From: Sphingomonas sp. SUN039
GTDB taxonomy: Bacteria > Pseudomonadota > Alphaproteobacteria > Sphingomonadales > Sphingomonadaceae
Length of the DNA stretch: 64,000 nt
Direction: 5' to 3'
NCBI RefSeq assembly: GCF_024758725.1
Contig: NZ_CP096972.1
Coordinates: forward strand, 124,001 to 188,000
A program made the translations under genes and the position numbers. The notes under the pieces are model-generated. The model did no database searches, had not been told where the DNA came from, and saw nothing but the letters and a program-made list of their open reading frames with translations. Each line of letters opens with the position of its first letter. Position 1 is the stretch's first letter. Shown here piece after piece: positions 1 to 6,326 of this stretch.

Positions 1-257
1 TGGTCGACGACCTGCACGCGCATCCTCTAAAGACGATGCTGGATGCAGGATTGGCGGCGACGGTCAATTCGGACGACCCGGCGTATTTCGGGGGCTATGT
101 GAACGCGAATTTCATCGGCGTCGCCGACGCGCTCGACCTGTCGCGCGAAGAACTGCTCGCGCTCGCGCGTAACAGTTTTACGGGGTCGTTCTTGCCCGAC
201 AACGAGCAGGGCGCGCATCTCGCCGCTATCGATGCCTGGAACCGGGCACACCCGTGA
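1..257 (+). CDS. add: Adenosine deaminase, C-terminal fragment
   Basis: This is the last ~85 residues of a protein whose start lies before the window; the reading frame is open from base 3. The [12 protein letters not shown] stretch is the metal-binding Asp-Asp region near the C-terminus of adenosine/adenine deaminases, where the aspartates bind zinc and the substrate. The protein would hydrolyse adenosine to inosine (or adenine to hypoxanthine) in cytoplasmic purine salvage. The stop codon overlaps the GTG start of the next gene by four bases (GTGA), so the two are probably translationally coupled. The fragment cannot separate adenosine from adenine deaminase, and the symbol is given on the commoner assignment. 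Confidence 0.8.
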   Translation, partial: VDDLHAHPLKTMLDAGLAATVNSDDPAYFGGYVNANFIGVADALDLSREELLALARNSFTGSFLPDNEQGAHLAAIDAWNRAHP

Positions 258-1186
258 CCCTCGACTTGCAGTCAATCGTCGACGGGATCGTGTCGGAGGC
301 TGCGACGGCGCAGGATCGCGGCAAGGTCGCCGACTATATCCCCTCGCTCGGGTGTATCGACCCCGCGCAGTTCGGTATTGCCATCGTCACGCCCGACGGC
401 AGCGTCCATACCGGCGGCGATGCCGCAGTGCCGTTCTCGATCCAGTCGGTGTCGAAGGTGTTCGCGCTCACCCTCGCGTTGGGGAAGGTTGGCGGCGACT
501 TGTGGCAGCGCGTGGGGGTCGAGCCGTCGGGATCGGCGTTCAATTCGGTTGTCCAGCTTGAGGCGGAAAAGGGCATTCCGCGCAATCCGTTCATCAACGC
601 CGGGGCCATCGTGGTCAGCGATGTCGTGCTGGGCAGCGGCGAGTCGCGCGACGCCATCGGCGATATCCTGCGCTTCGTCCGCTTCGTCAGCGGCGACGGC
701 AGCGTCTTCATCGACAGCGCGGTCGCCAATTCGGAGGCCGATACCGGTTTCAGGAACGTGGCCCTCGCCAACTACATGCGCGCCTTCGGCAACATGGCGC
801 ACCGCGTGGACGACGCGCTCAAAGTCTATTTCCACCAATGCGCCATCGCCATGTCGTGTCGCCAGCTCGCGATGGCCGGACGCTATCTGATGATGGACGG
901 GATCAATCCCGATACCGGGCGCGCGGTCGTAACCCCGGTGCGCGCGCGGCGCATATTGTCGCTGATGCTGACCTGCGGCCATTACGACGGATCGGGCGAA
1001 TTCGCTTTCCGCGTCGGCATCCCCGGCAAGTCGGGCGTCGGCGGCGGCATCCTTGCGGTGGTGCCGGGCAAGGCGAGCATTGCGGTATGGTCGCCCGGCC
1101 TCAACGCGCGCGGCAATTCGAAGCTCGGCAGCGAGGCGCTCGAACGCCTTGCCGCGGCGACGAACTGGAATGTGTTTACGGCGTAG
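254..1186 (+). CDS. glsA: Glutaminase
   Basis: This 310-residue protein has the length and fold signature of the serine-dependent beta-lactamase-like glutaminases, which hydrolyse L-glutamine to glutamate and ammonia in the cytoplasm. The S-x-x-K catalytic motif is at about residues 65-68 (QSVSK), followed by the typical asparagine-rich [11 protein letters not shown] stretch and the glycine-rich SGVGGGI segment near the C-terminus. Translation starts at a GTG that overlaps the preceding deaminase stop codon, which fixes the start. Together the two genes release ammonia from purines and glutamine, which suggests a nitrogen-salvage unit, although no nitrogen-control site was seen. Confidence 0.93.
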   Translation: MTLDLQSIVDGIVSEAATAQDRGKVADYIPSLGCIDPAQFGIAIVTPDGSVHTGGDAAVPFSIQSVSKVFALTLALGKVGGDLWQRVGVEPSGSAFNSVVQLEAEKGIPRNPFINAGAIVVSDVVLGSGESRDAIGDILRFVRFVSGDGSVFIDSAVANSEADTGFRNVALANYMRAFGNMAHRVDDALKVYFHQCAIAMSCRQLAMAGRYLMMDGINPDTGRAVVTPVRARRILSLMLTCGHYDGSGEFAFRVGIPGKSGVGGGILAVVPGKASIAVWSPGLNARGNSKLGSEALERLAAATNWNVFTA

Positions 1187-1253
1187 GTTCATTGCCGGAA
1201 CATTCGATGGAACGACTCGTTCTGCGATTCACTAAATTAAACAGGAGGATCGC

Positions 1254-1595
1254 ATGACCGAAATTCGCAACCCTGACGGGACCACGACGCGCGTCGACAA
1301 CAACCAGCCTTATGTCGAACCGCGCCGCAGCAACGGCGGCACCATGATCGCCGTCGTGCTGATCGCGATTGTCGCTATCGTGGGAGTGCTGTTCGCTACC
1401 GGGTTCTGGAGCGCATCGGTCAAGGGCGGCAATCTGCCTACGGTCAGCGTCAAGGGCGGCGACCTTCCCGACGTCAACGTGAAGTCGAAGGAAATCGTGG
1501 TGGGAACGACGAAAACCAGCGTGACCGTCCCGAAGCTCGAGACCAAGAAAACGACGATCGACGTGCCGACGGTCGGGGTCAAGGACGACAAATAG
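1254..1595 (+). CDS. Small single-pass membrane protein, unknown function
   Basis: This 113-residue protein has a good Shine-Dalgarno sequence (AGGAGG) just before the ATG. A polar N-terminus of about 27 residues is followed by one hydrophobic helix (about residues 28-50, rich in Ile, Val and Ala). The remaining C-terminal segment is rich in Val, Lys, Asp and Thr. That segment carries a loose repeat of the form VKGG-(N/D)-LP-x-V-x-VK, suggesting an extended periplasmic beta-like domain. I do not recognise a family. It is transcribed away from glsA and ends just before a strong bidirectional terminator hairpin. The conserved look of the internal repeats and the good start signal make it likely to be a real gene. 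Confidence 0.7.
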   Translation: MTEIRNPDGTTTRVDNNQPYVEPRRSNGGTMIAVVLIAIVAIVGVLFATGFWSASVKGGNLPTVSVKGGDLPDVNVKSKEIVVGTTKTSVTVPKLETKKTTIDVPTVGVKDDK

Positions 1596-1620
1596 GCCGT
1601 CGTTCGACGAAACCCTATCA

Positions 1621-1653
1621 AAAGGCACCCTTCCCGCCGGGAAGGGTGCCTTT
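1621..1653. terminator. Bidirectional intrinsic terminator hairpin
   Basis: A perfect 15-bp stem (AAAGGCACCCTTCCC paired with GGGAAGGGTGCCTTT) closes a 3-base loop. The stem begins with AAA and ends with TTT, so either strand carries an A-tract before and a U-tract after a GC-rich stem. It lies between two convergent genes (ends at 1595 and 1668), exactly where a shared terminator is expected. Confidence 0.9.
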
Positions 1654-1667
1654 CTCACCTATGAGGC

Positions 1668-2507
1668 TCAGCTTTCGAAAGGTGCAGCCGCTGCTTCCTT
1701 CTGGTTGCCTAAGCGGCGGACGCCTAACCATGCCATGCCGCCGAGCAACGCTAAAGGCCATAGTGCGCCGAGCAGGTAAGCTAGCATGGATGCAATCGCG
1801 GCGCCCGACCCGGCACCGCTGCTAACGCCCTGTTTCCACGCATCGCCGAGCGCAGCAGGCGCGACTTCATAGTTGAAGCGGACGGGGGTGGTTGCGAGGC
1901 TCTCGACCTTGGCATCGCGCGTTTCGCCGAGTTCGCGGAGTTGTGCGCGCACTTCGCCCGAGCGCGCCACGAGTTGTCCCCGCGCATCCTTCGACAGGCC
2001 GGGAATACGCAGTTGCGCGTCGAGCTTGGCGAGTTCGGCGCCCATGCCATCTGCGGACTTGTCGCCCGCGACAATGGCCTTGCCTGCGTCCTCACCGGTC
2101 ACGCGGCTGGTCGCCAGCGATCCCTCGGCCTTTTCGACCAAGGCCGTCGCGTCGCGCGCGAAACCGAACGCGAGTGCAGGATCGAGCAGGAAAGTCATGT
2201 CGGCCTCGACATTACCGCCCCGCGCCTTGTCGAAATGCACGGCAGTGACACGGCAATGCGCCATGCCCAGCTGTCCGCACAGTGCCGCATGGCTCTCCTG
2301 TACCGTCGCAATCTGCCGCTCGGGCAGGGTGAAGCCGTAGGCGAAATCGAACGCCACGCCCGGCGCGACCGACGGGTCGATCCCGGGGGCTTGTTCGGCG
2401 GAGGCATCGGCGGAGGTGCCTGATCCCGCGCTCGTTTCGGTGGGGGCTTTGGAACACCCGGCGACGATCAGGCAACCGGACAGCAGCAACAGAGCAGTGG
2501 TACGCAT
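1668..2507 (-). CDS. DUF4349-type lipoprotein
   Basis: This 279-residue protein begins with a lipoprotein signal peptide ending in the lipobox LIVAGC, so the mature protein would be lipid-anchored at Cys18. A low-complexity Ser/Ala/Thr linker follows. The middle (about residues 60-215) is the DUF4349 type with a predicted coiled-coil-like helical hairpin around residues 165-205 (repeated Lys, Glu, Leu and Arg in heptad fashion). A single transmembrane helix near residues 235-262 is followed by a short basic tail. Function is unknown; DUF4349 proteins are envelope-associated. It shares the hairpin terminator with the convergent small membrane protein, and its promoter must lie in the 155-bp gap shared with the divergent sterol-desaturase-type gene. 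Confidence 0.8.
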   Translation of the reverse strand: MRTTALLLLSGCLIVAGCSKAPTETSAGSGTSADASAEQAPGIDPSVAPGVAFDFAYGFTLPERQIATVQESHAALCGQLGMAHCRVTAVHFDKARGGNVEADMTFLLDPALAFGFARDATALVEKAEGSLATSRVTGEDAGKAIVAGDKSADGMGAELAKLDAQLRIPGLSKDARGQLVARSGEVRAQLRELGETRDAKVESLATTPVRFNYEVAPAALGDAWKQGVSSGAGSGAAIASMLAYLLGALWPLALLGGMAWLGVRRLGNQKEAAAAPFES

Positions 2508-2662
2508 CGAACCTCTCCCGCGTTAAATCCGACTCGGACGATATGCTTTTGCGGGCAATGTGTAAATATGGCAAAAGTGTGGCATAATAAAGGCCGTATT
2601 AAGGCGAAGCGTGCTGCGGCCCCGTTGACCTCCGGTTTACCACGCGCGCGCTAAGACAAGGT

Positions 2663-3691
2663 GTGATCCGCGATTTCGCCTCGACCCTGGCCGACCGTAC
2701 GGCGCAGCTCCTGCTGTCGCCGGGGTCGTCGCTGTCGCTGTGGTCACTGCTCGCGGCGCTGGCGATTGCGGTAGCAGTCGCGCTGGCAAAACACTCGGGC
2801 CGCGCGGTGCCGCTGCGCGCGATGGCGCGTGCGATGTTCCCGCGCCACCGTGTCTTTGGTGCCTCCGCCCGCGCCGATATGGGCTTCACCCTGCTCGCGG
2901 TGTTCGTCAGCAGCGCGCTGTTCGGCTGGGCGGTGTTGTCGCATGTCGGGATTGCGGCTGCGGTCGCGGCGGTGCTTGGAGCGCCGCTCGACCTCGGTCT
3001 GCCGTCATGGCTTGCCGTCGCTGCTATGACCTTCACGCTCTGGCTCGCCTATGAGTTCGCCTATTGGTTCGATCACCTGCTCAGCCATAAAATCCCCACG
3101 CTCTGGGCATTCCACAAGGTTCACCACAGCGCCGAGACGCTGTCGCCGCTGACCGTGTTCCGCGTCCATCCGGTCGACAGCATCGTGTTCTACAATATCG
3201 TCGCGGTCGTCACCGGGGTGATGGCGGGCGTCATGCGCTGGCTGATCGGCGTGGGTGTGTCGCCGCTGACCGTGGCGGGGACCAATGCGGTGACGATTGC
3301 CGCGATCTTCACGATCAAGCACCTTCACCACTCGCACGTCTGGATTTCGTGGCGCGGAGCTTGGGGTCGGCTGATCCTCAGCCCCGCGCACCACCAGATC
3401 CATCATTCGGTCGCGCCCGAGCACCACGACCGCAATTTCGGCGATACGCTGGCGGTATTCGACTGGCTGGCGGGCACGCTCCACCAGCCCCACTCAAAGC
3501 GCGAGCCGCTCACCTTTGGCGTCGAGGGAATGAGTAATCCGCATGGCCTGCGCGGTGCGCTGATCGCACCGTTCGGGGATGCCATGCGATCTGGCTTGGC
3601 GAAAAGGGTGAATTCTCAAGCCGTTGCTAAAAGTCGGAAGGCGGCCCGCAAGGACCACAGAAAGGTGCACACACTTGCTTCCCTGCCATAG
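2663..3691 (+). CDS. Sterol desaturase / fatty acid hydroxylase family protein
   Basis: This 342-residue integral membrane protein has the eight-histidine signature of the fatty acid hydroxylase superfamily: HHLLSH near residue 139, HKVHH near 151, and HHxxHH motifs in the region SPAHHQIHH (about 241-249). These residues bind a di-iron centre, and family members hydroxylate or desaturate lipids, sterols or carotenoids at the membrane. Several hydrophobic helices surround the histidine clusters. The start is a GTG; no good Shine-Dalgarno sequence is visible, so the exact start is uncertain. The last ~35 residues are polar and basic. The substrate cannot be read from sequence. It sits one gene before a rhodopsin cassette, so a carotenoid substrate is possible but unproven. 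Confidence 0.85.
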   Translation: MIRDFASTLADRTAQLLLSPGSSLSLWSLLAALAIAVAVALAKHSGRAVPLRAMARAMFPRHRVFGASARADMGFTLLAVFVSSALFGWAVLSHVGIAAAVAAVLGAPLDLGLPSWLAVAAMTFTLWLAYEFAYWFDHLLSHKIPTLWAFHKVHHSAETLSPLTVFRVHPVDSIVFYNIVAVVTGVMAGVMRWLIGVGVSPLTVAGTNAVTIAAIFTIKHLHHSHVWISWRGAWGRLILSPAHHQIHHSVAPEHHDRNFGDTLAVFDWLAGTLHQPHSKREPLTFGVEGMSNPHGLRGALIAPFGDAMRSGLAKRVNSQAVAKSRKAARKDHRKVHTLASLP

Positions 3692-3763
3692 GTTGGGCGG
3701 CTGACCCTGCCCGCGCAATCATCGACTTGGACATGGCTGTGCGATGGGCGTAGGGCGCGCGGT

Positions 3764-4393
3764 ATGGAAGCGGTGCGCGGTTACGACCTCGACGCTGACG
3801 GCGAAAGCTTGCTGGCGTCCATCCGGATAAGCCCGATTGCGGCGGTTATTAGCGACCCACGTCTGCCAACGAACCCGATCGTCGCCGTTAACGACGCCTT
3901 TTGTCGGCTGACCGGCTACCCCGTCGATGAAATCATCGGCCGTAATTGCAAGTTTCTGGCTGGCCCCGCGACCGAGCCATGGCTGACCGAGCGGATCAGT
4001 GCAGGCGTGCGCGAGCGTCGCCCGGTGCTCGTCGAAATCCTGAACTACAAGCGTGATCAGACACCGTTTCGCAACGCCGTTCTGGTCGCCCCGGTATTCG
4101 ATGCCAACGGTGAACTCGAATATTTTCTGGGCTCGCAAGTCGAACTGCCCGACGATGCGGTAGGGCCACTATCTGCGCGCCACGCGCACGCAGTTGCCGT
4201 GGTCAAAACACTGTCGCCACGCCAGCGCGAAGTTTTGCAGCGGATTGCCGCTGGATACCGCAGCAAGCAGATCGCCTGGCAATTGTCGCTTAGCGAAAAA
4301 ACCGTGAAGATGCACCGGTCGCTGTTGTTCCAGAAACTGGGCACCAGCAACACTGCCGACGCGATCCGGATCGCGGTCGAAGCCGGGCTCTGA
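3764..4393 (+). CDS. LOV-domain blue-light-responsive LuxR-type regulator (EL222-like)
   Basis: This 209-residue protein has a LOV (PAS) domain at about residues 20-128 and a LuxR/FixJ-type helix-turn-helix at about 145-209. The flavin-binding signature GRNCKFLAG contains the photoactive cysteine at residue 62, which would form a flavin-cysteinyl adduct in blue light. The HTH carries the usual LSPRQREVL and LSEKTVKMHRS elements. The sequence closely tracks EL222 of Erythrobacter litoralis as I remember it, including VLVEILNYK and PFRNAVLVAP. In EL222, light releases the HTH from the LOV surface so that the protein dimerises and binds DNA. The gene lies 199 bp upstream of, and in the same direction as, a rhodopsin gene, so rhodopsin control is a natural hypothesis. 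The start codon is the first in-frame ATG; the Shine-Dalgarno is weak. Confidence 0.93.
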   Translation: MEAVRGYDLDADGESLLASIRISPIAAVISDPRLPTNPIVAVNDAFCRLTGYPVDEIIGRNCKFLAGPATEPWLTERISAGVRERRPVLVEILNYKRDQTPFRNAVLVAPVFDANGELEYFLGSQVELPDDAVGPLSARHAHAVAVVKTLSPRQREVLQRIAAGYRSKQIAWQLSLSEKTVKMHRSLLFQKLGTSNTADAIRIAVEAGL

Positions 4394-4495
4394 CTACCGC
4401 CTAAAGTCCGTATAGCTGTCACCGCTTTTCGGGCGCACTTGACTGCCTGTGAGCACCCCTGCGGACGTTCCGTCTCTCCGTCACCCTGCGCAGGG

Positions 4496-4535
4496 GGTGC
4501 TGGCCGGCTTGACCCCCCCTTGGCCGGCCAGCACC
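4496..4535. promoter_or_regulatory. 13-bp perfect inverted repeat upstream of rhodopsin gene
   Basis: GGTGCTGGCCGGC (4496-4508) is exactly complementary to GCCGGCCAGCACC (4523-4535), with a 14-base spacer that contains a run of seven C residues. It sits 57 bp before the rhodopsin start codon and after the LOV-HTH gene. No U-tract follows, so it is a poor intrinsic terminator. It could be an operator for a dimeric regulator such as the adjacent LOV-HTH protein, or a stable 5' leader hairpin in the rhodopsin mRNA. Confidence 0.6.
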
Positions 4536-4592
4536 GCTCACGATTTGTTTGCGGACGGCCGACTGCCGGAGCCGCTCTGACTGGAGTGACCG

Positions 4593-5357
4593 ATGACCCA
4601 ATTGACTGCCGGGCAGTTTTCGCTCGTGTACAATGCCTTTTCTTTCACCTTTGCCACGATGGCGGCGGCGACCCTGTTCCTGTGGCTCGGTCGGTCGCAA
4701 GTCGGCCCGGCCTACAAGACGGCCCTCACGATTTCGGGGCTGGTCTGCGCAATTGCCGCCTATCATTATTTCCGCATTTTCGAGAGCTGGAACGCCGCCT
4801 ACGGCCTTGCCGACGGTGTGGTTACGGCGACGAACGTCGCGTTCAACGATGCCTATCGCTATGTCGATTGGCTGCTGACGGTGCCGCTGCTGCTGATCGA
4901 ACTCGTGCTCGTCATGCGCCTGTCGCAGGACGAAACCATGTCGAAGTCGGTAAAGCTCGGCTCGGCGGCGGCGCTGATGGTGATCCTCGGCTATCCGGGC
5001 GAAATCGCGACCGACAACACGACCCGCGCGATCTGGGGCACGCTGTCGGCGATTCCATTCGCCTATGTCATGTTCCAGCTGTTCAAGGGATTGGGTGAGT
5101 CGATCGAGCGCCAGCCCGCCAATGTGCGTGAGCTGGTCAAGAAGGCCCGCCTGCTGACCTTCGCATCCTGGGGATTTTATCCCATCGTCTACATGATTCC
5201 CTACACCAACCTGAGCGGCGGCAACGTCGTGACGGGCGTGCAGGTCGGCTACACGATTGCCGACATCATCGCCAAGGCGGGTGTGGGCGTGCTCATCTAC
5301 ATCATCGCCGTGCGTAAGTCGGAAGCTGAATACGGCACGCCGGTCCGCGCAGGCTGA
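4593..5357 (+). CDS. Xanthorhodopsin-like light-driven proton pump
   Basis: This 254-residue seven-helix protein is a microbial rhodopsin. The helix C motif gives Asp92 (proton acceptor), Thr96 and Glu103 (proton donor), the DTE pattern of outward proton pumps. His58 in helix B is 34 residues before Asp92, the same spacing as His62/Asp96 in xanthorhodopsin. The retinal-binding lysine is Lys228 in helix G (ADIIAKAG), with Asp224 nearby. The position matching residue 105 of green proteorhodopsin is Leu, which predicts green absorption. Gly149 in helix E (IWGT) falls about where xanthorhodopsin-type pumps have the glycine that opens a side window for a carotenoid antenna; this is inferred from spacing. 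The Shine-Dalgarno sequence GGAG is 6 bases before the ATG. The retinal-synthesis gene follows after 5 bp. Confidence 0.96.
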   Translation: MTQLTAGQFSLVYNAFSFTFATMAAATLFLWLGRSQVGPAYKTALTISGLVCAIAAYHYFRIFESWNAAYGLADGVVTATNVAFNDAYRYVDWLLTVPLLLIELVLVMRLSQDETMSKSVKLGSAAALMVILGYPGEIATDNTTRAIWGTLSAIPFAYVMFQLFKGLGESIERQPANVRELVKKARLLTFASWGFYPIVYMIPYTNLSGGNVVTGVQVGYTIADIIAKAGVGVLIYIIAVRKSEAEYGTPVRAG

Positions 5358-5362
5358 GCAGA

Positions 5363-6298
5363 ATGGCGCTTCGGGTCGCACAATCGAACGCGCCAGAGAT
5401 CGGGCGGAGCCGCACGGCTTCGCTCGATCGTTTTTCATGGCGGCAAGCAGGGCTTGCTGCCATGCTTGCCCTTGCGCTCTGTCTGCATTTGGACGGCTAC
5501 CGCCTGAACGGTCCAGCCGCGACGACGATGGCGTGTCTCGCGCTGCTGCTCTTCGGTTTGCCGCATGGCAGCCTCGACATTTCGCTGTTGAACAACGCCG
5601 CCCGCACGGGGGTGCACCGGACGATTGCCGTCGTTTTGCTTTATCTCGGCTGCGCAGCCACGATGTATTTCGCGTGGCGTGCCGCGCCTGCACTCGCGCT
5701 CGGCGTGTTCCTCGTCCTTGCCTGCATCCATTTTGCCGAGGATTGGAACGATACGCTGCCTTCGTTTTTTGCCGTCGGTACGGCGGTCGCAATGCTAACG
5801 GCACCGGTTTTCCTGCATCGTGCCGAAGTCGGCGATATCTATGTCCGCCTGACGGGCGTTTCGGCATCGGCGATATGGATGGACGTCGGCATCCTCGTCG
5901 CGCCGATCTCTCTGGCCGCGGCGCTGGTCGGAATATACCTTGCGGATTGCCGTGCAAAAGCCGTTGAAACAGCGATGTCACTCCTCGCCATGATCCTGCT
6001 GCCACCGATTGTCGGGTTTGCGCTGTTCTTTTGCCTGTCGCATTCGCCGACGCAGCTCGTCGCCGGTCTAACAAGGACGAAAAACAGGTCGCATTTGCGC
6101 TGGACGCTGGAAATTGCAGCTGTCACTCTGGCAGCCCTCGGCATTGCGGCGCTCATTTTTGGGCACCGGGCATCGATAACGGCAAGCGATGGAGCGATTG
6201 TCGCCAGTTTTGTGACGCTGTCGATTCTCACGGTCCCCCATATGCTGATGCCTCATCTGGTTTCGGCATTCGACCGGCGACGGCACCCTATCGCCTAA
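5363..6298 (+). CDS. blh: Brp/Blh family beta-carotene 15,15'-dioxygenase
   Basis: This 311-residue polytopic membrane protein cleaves beta-carotene into two retinal molecules, supplying the chromophore for the rhodopsin encoded immediately upstream. The family's iron-binding histidines are visible as His68 (GLPHGSLD), His123 (CIHFAEDW), His227 (CLSHSPTQL) and His293/His298 (VPHMLMPH). Hydrophobic helices alternate with these motifs throughout. The N-terminal ~25 residues are polar. Only 5 bp separate it from the rhodopsin stop codon, so the two genes form an operon. The carotene precursor genes (crtE/B/I/Y) are not in this window and must lie elsewhere. Confidence 0.93.
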   Translation: MALRVAQSNAPEIGRSRTASLDRFSWRQAGLAAMLALALCLHLDGYRLNGPAATTMACLALLLFGLPHGSLDISLLNNAARTGVHRTIAVVLLYLGCAATMYFAWRAAPALALGVFLVLACIHFAEDWNDTLPSFFAVGTAVAMLTAPVFLHRAEVGDIYVRLTGVSASAIWMDVGILVAPISLAAALVGIYLADCRAKAVETAMSLLAMILLPPIVGFALFFCLSHSPTQLVAGLTRTKNRSHLRWTLEIAAVTLAALGIAALIFGHRASITASDGAIVASFVTLSILTVPHMLMPHLVSAFDRRRHPIA

Positions 6299-6326
6299 TC
6301 GAAAAGCCGCTGTTAGGTGGCGGGCA

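Noticed and set aside
4419-6074. Long minus-strand frame (551 codons) opposite the rhodopsin and blh genes
   Set aside because: It is antisense to two genes with unmistakable family motifs, is very rich in Arg, Gly and His, and matches no family. It is a GC-rich shadow.
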